DNA of 38,316 nt, taken from contig DYEF01000073.1 of the NCBI GenBank assembly GCA_020725805.1, positions 1 to 38,316 of the forward strand, in the 5' to 3' direction. The stretch's first letter is position 1. Each line of letters begins with the position of its first letter. Below are positions 19,234 through 28,098 of this stretch, piece after piece. Under the pieces are notes generated by a model, which searched no databases, was not told the DNA's origin, and saw only the letters and a program-made list of their open reading frames with translations. This stretch comes from Bdellovibrio sp. (GTDB taxonomy: Bacteria; Myxococcota; SpSt-1050). The position numbers and the translations under genes are program-made.

Positions 19234-19692
19234 TTAAAGTTTCAGATTGAGTTTCTGAGCCTTCCTGATAAGCTCTTCTGCAGAGAATCTGAGCCTTGAC
19301 TCGACCTCCTCTGCATATACGTCCTTTGCCCACAGCTCCATCCTGTCCCCGATACCCGTAATAATGCCCTCGGACCTTATCCCGGCGTAATCCTTTAGGT
19401 CCTGTCTCAAAACGAAGCGTCCCTGTTTATCGAACTCCGTTTCGAACGCATAGGTGGTGTAGATTCTCCTGAAAACCTCCGCATCCTCGTCATAGGAAGG
19501 AAACTTCGAAAGTTCTGCAATAATATTTCTGTGAAGCTTTTCGGGGAGAACCTGAATATTCTTCCTGATACCCTTGACCAGCACAATCTTATTCGAATAA
19601 TCTTCGAGCAGAATATTTCTGAAGACAGAAGGGATAATCAGCCGCGACTTCTGATCCAATAGAAACTGGAAATTTCCGATGAGATTACTCAC
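19234..19692 (-). CDS. mraZ: Transcriptional regulator MraZ
   Basis: MraZ is the DNA-binding regulator that heads dcw clusters and represses or tunes its own operon. The 152-residue protein has the two tandem AbrB-like half-domains of the family: LLDQKSRLIIPSVFR near residues 11-25 and FDKQGRFVLRQDL in the second half, each with the D-x-(K/Q)-x-R core. The start is a GTG with no good Shine-Dalgarno; the bases upstream are instead part of a repeated TGGTGTA motif (see the operator). It is the first gene of the minus-strand operon. Confidence 0.94.
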   Translation of the reverse strand: MSNLIGNFQFLLDQKSRLIIPSVFRNILLEDYSNKIVLVKGIRKNIQVLPEKLHRNIIAELSKFPSYDEDAEVFRRIYTTYAFETEFDKQGRFVLRQDLKDYAGIRSEGIITGIGDRMELWAKDVYAEEVESRLRFSAEELIRKAQKLNLKL

Positions 19693-19695
19693 TTT

Positions 19696-19751
19696 TACAC
19701 CACCATCTGGAATCTGATGCCACTATACACCACAATACACCATTTAGTCAA
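19696..19751 (-). promoter_or_regulatory. mraZ promoter with 10-base phased TGG operator repeats
   Basis: On the minus strand a -35 TTGACT (19751-19746) and a -10 TATAGT (19727-19722) are separated by 18 bases, giving a leader of roughly 20-25 bases before the mraZ GTG. TGG begins at 19742, 19732, 19722 and 19702, all on one 10-base phase with only 19712 missing; three of the four copies extend to TGGTGTA. MraZ operators in E. coli are TGGG-type direct repeats on a 10-base period, so this is a probable autoregulatory site overlapping the spacer, the -10 element and the ribosome site. Confidence 0.75.
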
Positions 19752-19769
19752 ACAAAAATTAAATAATTG

Positions 19770-19798
19770 TTGACTCTTTTCAGGTTATACTTTAATAA
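19770..19798 (+). promoter_or_regulatory. Promoter of the metalloprotease lipoprotein gene
   Basis: On the plus strand TTGACT (19770-19775) is followed 17 bases later by TAATAA (19793-19798). A strong AAGGAG ribosome site lies just before the ATG at 19834. This promoter is divergent from, and only about 20 bases from, the mraZ -35 element, so the 141-base gap carries both. Confidence 0.6.
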
Positions 19799-19833
19799 AA
19801 TGGCATTTTTATCCGTAATAATAAGGAGTTAGG

Positions 19834-21702
19834 ATGAGAATTTTAATAACTACTTTAAGTATTCTTCTTCTCCACTTTCTTTATGCCTGTGGCTCTACTA
19901 CCCTTCTCGACGAACCGGACATTATTCTGAACAGCAATGATACTTCGGTTTCTGATTCGGGTACTAATGATATATCTTCAGATGTTCAGGAGGATGCATC
20001 TCTGCCTGATACAGGGTATGACACTGGAAGTCCTGAAAAATGCGATAATAAAGAGGCGTGCAATTATTTGCTGAAAGAAGATAAATTGTGTGAAGGGAGC
20101 TGTATCTTTCAGGAGCACAGCCTGAGTTGCGACGGTAATGTCTTTAACAATCTATGCTATCAGATCGAACCACCTCAGGAGCCTGTTCAGCCGAAAGTGG
20201 TTGACGGCATCAAAATAACTCCGCCGTTAATCCCCATGTATATAACCGAAGGAGACAGACTTGAAATTACACTTATTCTGACCAACTCCGAAGAGAAGAA
20301 GAAAGAACTCTCATATTCATACAAAAATCCCGACAACTGGGAGATATTTCCGGAGAATTTCAGCCAGTCAGGGACGCTCAGTTTCGATGCATTAGAGGCA
20401 AAGACGCTCAGATTCAATGCAAATGCACTCAGGTCAAATATGTTCAACACCTATTACAGCCCGGTTATTACATTCTACTTCAATGACGTCGTTTACGAAA
20501 TCTATATCTGGATTAAATTTCCCGGGAATGAAGGATATATAAGGTGCAACGATTTGTTCTACCCTCCCAGTTACTGTCTGAATCAGAACTGTTCGGGATA
20601 TGCATACTACAATACAGCGGTCTGCTGCGAAAACATATTCTATCCCGGCTCCTCCTGCTGCTCCGACAGTGACTGTACAAAAAGCGTCTGCATAGACGGC
20701 AAATGTGTATATCAGGTCCCGGGCATATTTCTTGCCAATTCAACACTCATTCAGAACAACCGTATACTTGTAATTCTTTCGGATTACGATGGATTCGAAG
20801 AGAAAGACCTGTGTAAAGACAAATCTCAGGACCCCAAATATAACATAAGTACCAAAGAAATCGAAGAGTATTATTCTACCATCATCTATAACAGGACGAA
20901 GAGACAAAATGTAATCAATTTCAAATGGGAAATACTTGCAGGATTCAGAGCCGAGAGATTCATTACGGACAACAGATACGATTTTCAGTCCTATAAAGAC
21001 GGACTTCAGAAATATCTCAACGACCTCGGATGCGGGATAAATTTCGAGGATTATGACAAGCTCATTATTATCTCTCCGCGCCTCGACCTTATGGGATTCG
21101 GAGGAATGGCATTCGGCAACGGCTATATAGGACAGGTCACCTATGCTAATTATTATATAACCATTCACGAACTTGCACATTCTTTCGGAGCAAGTGACTT
21201 ATACCTCGATCTCGGCGGAAACTTCCAGTACCTAAAATCTATTATGGCAGCTAATCTCGGGGGCTTCGATTTCCCCGAAGATAAAGTTACATGGGGAGAG
21301 ATTGGTCTCGGAGATATAGATAAAAACGGTGTCATCGACCTCTTCGAATTTGCAAAATTCCCCGAAAAGATCGTCATCAGGAATATAAAGGCAAATCTGA
21401 CATATAAAGACAGTGTCGAAATCTCGTTTGAGCCGATGCTTCTGGAAAACAATAAACTGAAAAAGGGGATATTCTACTCATATTACATCGAACTCCCCGA
21501 ATATAATGCGGCTATGGATTTATATGGCACACCCTATATAGCATTCGATCAGTATTCGGTCGACCTGAACAAAATAAGGGAGACGAAGAAGCTCAAGATA
21601 AGAATCAAGACCCAATACAGATACTCTGATGCTGAATTCAGAAGCAGACTTCTGACCTTCGACAAGACATACGAAATAGACGTAGGAGAGATAAAAGAAT
21701 AG
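19834..21702 (+). CDS. Putative secreted lipoprotein zinc metalloprotease with EF-hand loop
   Basis: This 622-residue exported protein starts with a signal peptide ending in a lipobox-like LYAC (Cys19), then a Ser/Asp-rich linker (about 30-65), a Cys-rich segment (70-110), a beta-rich domain (about 123-230), and a second Cys module around 238-291 containing CCSDSDCTKSVC. The catalytic region has H445-E-L-A-H449 followed by G452 and D455 (HExxHxxGxxD), resembling M6/metzincin-type proteases, with SIMAANLGG downstream as a possible Met-turn. Residues 494-505, DIDKNGVIDLFE, fit the canonical 12-residue EF-hand calcium loop. It is divergent from mraZ and convergent with the next gene (8 bases apart). 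Protease activity and substrate are inferred. Confidence 0.75.
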   Translation: MRILITTLSILLLHFLYACGSTTLLDEPDIILNSNDTSVSDSGTNDISSDVQEDASLPDTGYDTGSPEKCDNKEACNYLLKEDKLCEGSCIFQEHSLSCDGNVFNNLCYQIEPPQEPVQPKVVDGIKITPPLIPMYITEGDRLEITLILTNSEEKKKELSYSYKNPDNWEIFPENFSQSGTLSFDALEAKTLRFNANALRSNMFNTYYSPVITFYFNDVVYEIYIWIKFPGNEGYIRCNDLFYPPSYCLNQNCSGYAYYNTAVCCENIFYPGSSCCSDSDCTKSVCIDGKCVYQVPGIFLANSTLIQNNRILVILSDYDGFEEKDLCKDKSQDPKYNISTKEIEEYYSTIIYNRTKRQNVINFKWEILAGFRAERFITDNRYDFQSYKDGLQKYLNDLGCGINFEDYDKLIIISPRLDLMGFGGMAFGNGYIGQVTYANYYITIHELAHSFGASDLYLDLGGNFQYLKSIMAANLGGFDFPEDKVTWGEIGLGDIDKNGVIDLFEFAKFPEKIVIRNIKANLTYKDSVEISFEPMLLENNKLKKGIFYSYYIELPEYNAAMDLYGTPYIAFDQYSVDLNKIRETKKLKIRIKTQYRYSDAEFRSRLLTFDKTYEIDVGEIKE

Positions 21703-21710
21703 CCGTTCTG

Positions 21711-24479
21711 CTACAATCCGTTGCTTATCCTGATCGTATAGGAATCACACTGATAGGGTGCATTCGGATTTCTGTAAACCTTTATGAAATATACTTTGGA
21801 ATTGTCATTGCAGCAGTTGGTCGTAAAGTTATTGGTTACACAGGTGGTCGTGCAGGGATTTTCACCCTCATAAGGACCGCCCGGCACTACATCCGACCTG
21901 AAATTAGTCCTCCACTGGAAAACCGTGTCATTTATACACTTTACATTTGCATTGTTGCAGTCATTCTCCCTTATCTCGAGCAAATATGCATTGTCCGGAT
22001 TATTCAGAAAGCTCACAGTAAAGTTGAAATTATCTCCGCCGTTGTTTCTGTCAGCATTGATATCATCCCGCGCTACAACCCTGTACCAGTCTTCGTCATT
22101 CTGAGGAATAATCTTTGCAGTTATATCGAGGTATGTCTGCGCACTGTCGATAAATTCGCTCTGTATGGCAAGTGCCCCGGCACAGGTATTCCCCACACCC
22201 TGAATGTCATTGGAGTCTGCCTGACACTCACATCCGTTGGAATAGATCTGGTCAACATCGTAATACCCGAAGTTACAGGAAGTAATCCTGCACCCGCCCT
22301 GATAACACTCGGTCGTCGCATTTTGCGGCGGGGGACATAACACATTGATATTTCCTTCATCAGTAAGGCCGTTGCAGTCATTATCCTTCCCGTCACAAAT
22401 CTCCTTCGGGTCAGCAGTTTTCACGCAGTTGTATTCGCAGCCGTTAGAGTTATCCGGTGCATTCAGGTCACCGTTGAGGTCATAGTAATCCGCAAGACAG
22501 GAGTAAAGGCAACCGGTTCCGCAGGTACAGATGCCGCTCGTATTATTTCTTGCAGGGCAGCACGTCTTACCTGAGCCCGACAGCGGGATTACTACATTGA
22601 AATTGGACTTTCTGTCGCTGTTCTTAATCGAAATTGCACCTGTTCTCTGCGTCGGCTGGCCATTCTGCTGTGAACCGACGGATGGCACAAAGGCAACATT
22701 TATAGCTACCTTCTGGGCAGAATCCAGTATAATGGGCATATTTGGGATATTGGAAAGAACAAAATCCGAACTGGAACCGATTGTCAGTTCGATTGAAGAG
22801 ATAATAAGCTGTCCGAACCCCGCATTGGAAATATTTATCGTCCTGATATCAGATGAGCAATTCTGTGATGTATCATAAAGAACAACTCCGAAATCCAGAC
22901 TCGAATTATCCACACTAATCGTCGGGTCAATCGCACTGGCGGTCACAGGAACGAATACATTGTCATTACCAATCGAATCATTCGACCTGATATTGATTTT
23001 GGTTGAAACCGTCTCTATTGATTTCGGAGCATACTTTACAGTAAACGTAGTTGAACCCCCCGGAGTAATATTTATCGGAGTCTGAACCGGCTGATTATTT
23101 ACAAGGAGAGTAAGCGATGTCCCCGGGTTTTCGATAAGTGCATCGGTAATGACAAGATTTACCTTTCCGTCATTCTTTGCAACAATCTGTTCGGTCTTTT
23201 CGTCATTTACCTGAACGGTGCCAAAATCCACCACCTGCTTATCAAGTGTAAGTTTCGGACCCTGATAATTACACTGTGCCTTTATCAGTATAGTCGTCGA
23301 ACCGTCGTCAGGTGTAGAATTATTGCCAACCGTATCAATATCAGGGTCATTTGTATTGAATGTTATCACCGAAGCCTCATCAAATTTGTCCTCATTGCAT
23401 TTGAACGTTATTTCGATGAAATATACCTCTGACGGATTGTCATAGATTGGAGTATTAACAGCGTTCTGGGTATCGATATTGTTATAGATCTTCATATCGA
23501 AAGTATTGTTCGAGGCGCTCGTTTTGGTGAGGTATAGTTTTGATATTTCCAGAATCGCCTCACTTGCAACATTAGTAAAATATATTCTCTTCTTTACAGA
23601 CTTACCGGACTCTGCGTTTCCCAAATCCACTGTATACTGATACGGGTTGGTAGTAGGTGGCCACAACCTTTTATTAAAATCCTTTTCATCCACTATTGCA
23701 AAATCAGGGCTGTCTTTATATGACGATACAATAGGCAGTTTGAACTGAGGCTTATTCTCATCATTTGAAATAATCAATATGTTCCCCTTGTCGGGAGTTG
23801 CATCGTCCTGACAGTACTGTACCTCGATATCTATCGATGAACCTGCTGCAATATTGCCGGGTATCTGAATCGGGATATTGAGTGTAAATCTCGGGGTCTG
23901 CGGCGGTTCCGGGTTGGTTCCGGATTCAAAATCAATCATCGTAATCCTGAGATCGGCACTTCCGACATTCTGAATCTTGAATGTCCTCTTCGAGCACTGA
24001 CCAAAGAATACCGCACCGAAATTGATGACCTGAGGGTCGACGAAAAGAACAGGACGGTTCTTTTCGACACACTGGTGGGTATTGAGGTCACATATCTTAC
24101 TGGCATCCTTACAATCCTTGTCTTCATCACAATAAAAGGAGACATCCGTCAAAACAACATCTGTACCGGCATCTTCAGTAATAACATCGGTTACCTTCAC
24201 ACACTTTCCGTTTATACATTCAGTATCGGGCTCCATGCAGTCCAGATTGTTCTTACAGACCTCTCCCCCGTCAGGCCTTGACGGCACGCATATCTTCTTA
24301 ACAGGGTCACACTCATAACCGCTCTTGCACTGGGCACTGTTTGAACACTTCTGAATACCCACATCCGGCTGGGTACCCGTATCGTTTTCAGACGGTGTAG
24401 TATTATCACTGCACATTACCAGCAGAACAAATACGGAAATCACAACAATCACATACAACATTGTCCTGATAAAATTCAT
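21711..24479 (-). CDS. Exported ASH/SPD-2-like multidomain protein with MopE motif
   Basis: This protein is 922 residues from the ATG at 24479, chosen because AAGGAG precedes it; the frame is open to 24518. It has a hydrophobic N-terminus ending LLVMC (Cys23, a non-ideal lipobox), then three C-x-C Cys modules (about 45-64, 75-93, 117-137). Several immunoglobulin-like beta domains of the ASH/SPD-2 type follow, each opening with a pattern such as VDPQVINFGAVFFG or LDKQVVDFGTVQV. A Cys-rich region with the MopE-type DGKDNDCNGLTDEG (about 693-707) comes next, and then a C-terminal domain of PPC-like character with ENPCTTTC. No catalytic motif is seen. It starts 40 bases after its larger paralogue and shares its C-terminal domain. 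Confidence 0.8.
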   Translation of the reverse strand: MNFIRTMLYVIVVISVFVLLVMCSDNTTPSENDTGTQPDVGIQKCSNSAQCKSGYECDPVKKICVPSRPDGGEVCKNNLDCMEPDTECINGKCVKVTDVITEDAGTDVVLTDVSFYCDEDKDCKDASKICDLNTHQCVEKNRPVLFVDPQVINFGAVFFGQCSKRTFKIQNVGSADLRITMIDFESGTNPEPPQTPRFTLNIPIQIPGNIAAGSSIDIEVQYCQDDATPDKGNILIISNDENKPQFKLPIVSSYKDSPDFAIVDEKDFNKRLWPPTTNPYQYTVDLGNAESGKSVKKRIYFTNVASEAILEISKLYLTKTSASNNTFDMKIYNNIDTQNAVNTPIYDNPSEVYFIEITFKCNEDKFDEASVITFNTNDPDIDTVGNNSTPDDGSTTILIKAQCNYQGPKLTLDKQVVDFGTVQVNDEKTEQIVAKNDGKVNLVITDALIENPGTSLTLLVNNQPVQTPINITPGGSTTFTVKYAPKSIETVSTKINIRSNDSIGNDNVFVPVTASAIDPTISVDNSSLDFGVVLYDTSQNCSSDIRTINISNAGFGQLIISSIELTIGSSSDFVLSNIPNMPIILDSAQKVAINVAFVPSVGSQQNGQPTQRTGAISIKNSDRKSNFNVVIPLSGSGKTCCPARNNTSGICTCGTGCLYSCLADYYDLNGDLNAPDNSNGCEYNCVKTADPKEICDGKDNDCNGLTDEGNINVLCPPPQNATTECYQGGCRITSCNFGYYDVDQIYSNGCECQADSNDIQGVGNTCAGALAIQSEFIDSAQTYLDITAKIIPQNDEDWYRVVARDDINADRNNGGDNFNFTVSFLNNPDNAYLLEIRENDCNNANVKCINDTVFQWRTNFRSDVVPGGPYEGENPCTTTCVTNNFTTNCCNDNSKVYFIKVYRNPNAPYQCDSYTIRISNGL

Positions 24480-24519
24480 ATCCTTACTCCTTAGGACTAT
24501 TTTACATTCTTTTGACAAC

Positions 24520-27500
24520 CTACGAACCGTTTGTAATCTTCAGAGTATAAGTGCTGCAGGTTGTGGCGGCCCCGGCCCTTCTGTAAACCTTAATGTAGTA
24601 TGTAGCGGTGTAACTGTGGCAGCAGTTGCTTATAAAATCACTGCTTGTACAGCTTGCGGTACAGGGATTCTCTCCCTCGTTCTTACCGTTCCCGTCAACA
24701 TCTCCCCTGAAGTTCATATTATATTCGTACTTTACATCATCAGAACAAACTTTATTGTTGTTATCCACGACATTCCTGTAGACCTCAATCTGAAATTCAC
24801 AGGAGGCAGGAACAGACGGATTACAACCCACAATTTCGACTATAAAATGGAAATTATTGTAACCTGCAGTGGCCACATCCTGTGCAACGACCTTATACCA
24901 GTCCGCATCTCCGGTCGGGACAATGTTCTTGCCGGTCACTTCCACATATTGCTTCAGCGAATCCTGAAGTGTCCCGAGGTCGATAGCCGTTGCGGAGGTA
25001 TTTCCTAAATTGTTTCTGTCGTTGTCATCCTGCCTGCATTCACAACCGTCCGAATATATCCCGTTGACATTATAGTAGGTCGCATTGCATCCCGTAATTA
25101 CACAAGCCGAACTCTGGCAGGCAACCGAAGATGCCTGAGGCGGTATTGTACAGATGTTGCCGCAACCGTTACAGTTGCTTACGTCATTTGTTATATTTGT
25201 CTCACAGCCATCCGCATATCCGTTCTTGCAATCCATGTATCCGGTATTGCAGGAGGCAATTCCACAGGTGCTGTTCTCACACTTTGCCGTCCCGTTTGCA
25301 ACTGTACAATTCGTGGTACAACTTCCGCAAGCATTGATATTGTTGCTCGTATCCGTCTCACAGCCATCGGAGGGATTGGTATTGCAGTCCCTGAATGTCC
25401 CGAGGCAATAGTCAATTGCGCAGACTTTGTTCACACACTTTGCCTGAGCATTGTTGAGCTGACAGATATAATTACAGTAGCCACAGTTATTAACACTTGT
25501 TGCAATATTTGTCTCACAACCTGTATCTGCCTTACCATCGCAGTCCCTGTAATCCCCTATACAGCTGTCTATTGCACACTGACCTGCAACACACTTCGGA
25601 TTTGCATTATTGAGACTGCATACATAGTAACAATCACCGCAGTTATTGACATCTCCTGCGACATATATTTCACAGCCGGTCGAATAGACTCCGTCACAGT
25701 CCTTGAATCCGCTGTCGCACTTGTCAATAACACAAAAACCATTGACGCACTTCGAGGTTGCATTCGGGGCAGAACACTTCTTGTTGCACCCGCCGCAGTT
25801 ATTGACATCCGTATTGGTATTTGTCTCACAACCATCTGCATATCCGTTCTTGCAGTCTTTATACGGAGTGTTGCACCTGTCTATCTCACACACCCCATTA
25901 TTGCATTTCGGTACTCCATTAAGCACAGAACATATTGTAGAACAATTTCCACAGTGGTTTACATCGCTCTGAGTTGATGTCTCACACCCGGTGCTATATA
26001 ACTTATCACAGTCTCCGTAAAACTGGTCGCAGGATGCTATCTCACAGCTCCCGTTCGAACATTTTGGTGTTCCGTTTGCCACTACGCATTCATTTTTGCA
26101 AACCCCGCAATGATTGGTTGATGTATTGATATTTGTCTCACACCTGTCACTCATATCGTTGTTACAATCAGAAAATCCGTTAGGACAGGCAAATCCTATA
26201 CCAGCGACATTAATATACTTTACCTGATTATCCTTATCGCTCGATTTTATCTCAATGGCACCTTTTATCTGATTCGGGTCAGATGATACTGAAGGCATAA
26301 ACTTTACTCCAAACTGTAAAGTCTCCTGTCCGTCGCCCTTCAGAAACACAGGGAACTGCTGCGGGAGATTGACAAGAATAAAGTCACTGCTCGAACCAAC
26401 GCTCAGGGCTATAGAATTGACAGAGAGCGTTCCCTTCCCGCTGTTATAGATAGTCATACTAACAACGGCAGACTCCTTGCCGAGTTCGATCACCCCAAAA
26501 TTGATATCAGTATCAGGATTTATTACTAAGTTCGGGTCGGTCCCGCTTGCATAAAGTCTGACCTCAATGAGCGGATTATTCGGGTCATTGGATTTTATCA
26601 CGATCTTATTGAACTGGTCGCCCTGAGATTTAGGAGCAAATTTGACCTTGACTTCGACACAGGCTCCTCCCTGCAATGTCCCTCCTAATTTGGACGGAGA
26701 GATTGTATAGTCAGTATTCGGGTTGTCAAAACCGGATGTCCCGTCTATTACAAGGGCATCCTCACCGGTATTGCAGATATTGAAAATATCCTCACTGGAC
26801 AATCCTACCTGAACCTCGCCGAAATTGATTTCTGTCCTGTCGACATTAATCCCGGGCGGCACATATCCCGCCTGCCCAACAATATTGATTGTCAGCTCCC
26901 CGCTGTCATCAATATAATCATTGTTAATATCTGAATCATTTGTGGCAATGACCATACGCGTATGTTCGCTGGCTTCCTTCTCCTGCGGCACATATCTGAT
27001 ATAAAGGTCGACCATCTCTCCGGCACTGATATAAAACGGGGCCGTGTATTTGGTATTGGGGTCAAGAGGTGAACGCATCTCTATTTCTATTTTATTTCTG
27101 CTCATCTGGGTAATATTCGCACTTTTGATTGCGATAATTCCGTCCTCCGACTGATTCAGGAAAGTAACCATCATCTCTTTTGTATTCCCTACAGGAATAT
27201 TTCCAAGGTCGATTCCGTAGGAGTTAGTAGCGCCTGACTGCGGATACAATAATTTTGGCGGATTTGTGCTTCTGTCCACAATAACGAGATCGGGCGGTTT
27301 CTTGTATTTGCTGCTCAAAAAGACCTTGATACTCGGGTTTGTGATATCTGAACTGTTTATCACAAGAAAGCCGTTGTCAGGCTGGGCATCATCCTGTTTA
27401 TAGGTTACATCTACATTCAGGGTATCATTCGGCTGAAGAACAGCAGGAATATTCTTTTCGGTTGTCCTTGTAAATCTCGGATGTTCAGGGTCGGGGTTTG

Positions 27501-28035
27501 TATTACTCTCGAAGTCGACCATATAGATTGTCAGCGGACCATTCCCTATATTGGTTATAACAAGCGTCTTCTTAATTGCCTGTCCAAACTGGACACTGCC
27601 GAAGTCGAGCTTCTCCGGGTCTACCTTTATTCTCCCGCCGTATACACAGGAATGTGTCTCGAGATTACATACAAAGCCATCCGGACACTCGGAATTGTAA
27701 TTGCACTTAATAGATTCAACCGGAGTTATATCGACACCCGTCTCTTCACCGCCTGCATCAACTGATTTCTTCTGACATACAGAATTGACGCACTCCTCAT
27801 CGGGACTACAATCTGTGGAATTACGGCAGGTTGTAATGGTCCCGCCATCCTTCTTTACGCAGATATTATTTACACAGCTCTCGTCCTTATCACACTGTGC
27901 GGAATTCTTACAGGGCTTTTGTGTCCCTCCGCTGTCTTCGAGGAAAGAAGAGACATCGCCGCTGCACTGGGGAAACATAATTGCAGCGGACACAGCAATA
28001 CCCAATACAAATATTATCAGAGTCTTTTTAATCAT
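24520..28035 (-). CDS. Exported ASH/SPD-2-like protein with seven Cys-rich repeats
   Basis: This 1171-residue exported protein is the paralogue of its downstream neighbour. A signal peptide (about 1-24, ending MFPQC, not a clean lipobox) leads into three Cys modules (42-59, 70-87, 111-130). About four ASH/SPD-2-like beta domains follow, opening with VDPEKLDFGSVQFG, VDRTEINFGEVQVG and INPDTDINFGVIELG among others. Then come seven 52-residue repeats with eight cysteines each (about 614-983), and a C-terminal domain with ENPCTASC ending in TLKITNGS. The ATG has an AGGAGGG ribosome site and a strong promoter upstream. The fold suggests a cell-surface structural or adhesive role; no enzyme motif was found. 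Confidence 0.8.
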   Translation of the reverse strand: MIKKTLIIFVLGIAVSAAIMFPQCSGDVSSFLEDSGGTQKPCKNSAQCDKDESCVNNICVKKDGGTITTCRNSTDCSPDEECVNSVCQKKSVDAGGEETGVDITPVESIKCNYNSECPDGFVCNLETHSCVYGGRIKVDPEKLDFGSVQFGQAIKKTLVITNIGNGPLTIYMVDFESNTNPDPEHPRFTRTTEKNIPAVLQPNDTLNVDVTYKQDDAQPDNGFLVINSSDITNPSIKVFLSSKYKKPPDLVIVDRSTNPPKLLYPQSGATNSYGIDLGNIPVGNTKEMMVTFLNQSEDGIIAIKSANITQMSRNKIEIEMRSPLDPNTKYTAPFYISAGEMVDLYIRYVPQEKEASEHTRMVIATNDSDINNDYIDDSGELTINIVGQAGYVPPGINVDRTEINFGEVQVGLSSEDIFNICNTGEDALVIDGTSGFDNPNTDYTISPSKLGGTLQGGACVEVKVKFAPKSQGDQFNKIVIKSNDPNNPLIEVRLYASGTDPNLVINPDTDINFGVIELGKESAVVSMTIYNSGKGTLSVNSIALSVGSSSDFILVNLPQQFPVFLKGDGQETLQFGVKFMPSVSSDPNQIKGAIEIKSSDKDNQVKYINVAGIGFACPNGFSDCNNDMSDRCETNINTSTNHCGVCKNECVVANGTPKCSNGSCEIASCDQFYGDCDKLYSTGCETSTQSDVNHCGNCSTICSVLNGVPKCNNGVCEIDRCNTPYKDCKNGYADGCETNTNTDVNNCGGCNKKCSAPNATSKCVNGFCVIDKCDSGFKDCDGVYSTGCEIYVAGDVNNCGDCYYVCSLNNANPKCVAGQCAIDSCIGDYRDCDGKADTGCETNIATSVNNCGYCNYICQLNNAQAKCVNKVCAIDYCLGTFRDCNTNPSDGCETDTSNNINACGSCTTNCTVANGTAKCENSTCGIASCNTGYMDCKNGYADGCETNITNDVSNCNGCGNICTIPPQASSVACQSSACVITGCNATYYNVNGIYSDGCECRQDDNDRNNLGNTSATAIDLGTLQDSLKQYVEVTGKNIVPTGDADWYKVVAQDVATAGYNNFHFIVEIVGCNPSVPASCEFQIEVYRNVVDNNNKVCSDDVKYEYNMNFRGDVDGNGKNEGENPCTASCTSSDFISNCCHSYTATYYIKVYRRAGAATTCSTYTLKITNGS
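25087..26195 (-). repeat. Seven in-frame 52-residue (156-base) Cys-rich repeats
   Basis: Seven tandem units encode a pattern like xxxDCxxGxxDGCETNxxxDVNNCGxC, then xxxC, xxxxAxxKC, xxxxC and xIxxC, with eight cysteines per unit. An eighth incomplete unit ends in GIYSDGCEC. The units are diverged at the DNA level, so this is an old protein-level duplication rather than a fresh tandem repeat. Similar CETN/NCG.C repeats are common in secreted proteins of myxobacteria and relatives. Confidence 0.85.
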
Positions 28036-28069
28036 AGCAGCCCTCCTGAATTTGAGTGCTTACAATAAC

Positions 28070-28098
28070 ATTATATAGAAAATCATTACTATTTGCAA
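28070..28098 (-). promoter_or_regulatory. Promoter of the two-gene ASH protein operon
   Basis: On the minus strand TTGCAA (28098-28093) is followed after 17 bases by a perfect -10 TATAAT (28075-28070). It sits between the queC stop (28099) and the ATG at 28035. It should drive the 1171-residue gene and, through a 40-base gap, the downstream paralogue. Confidence 0.65.

Noticed and set aside
25087-26195. Regularly spaced repeats suggesting a CRISPR array
   Set aside because: The 156-base period is in frame with one protein, the units are diverged, and there are no identical direct repeats with unique spacers.
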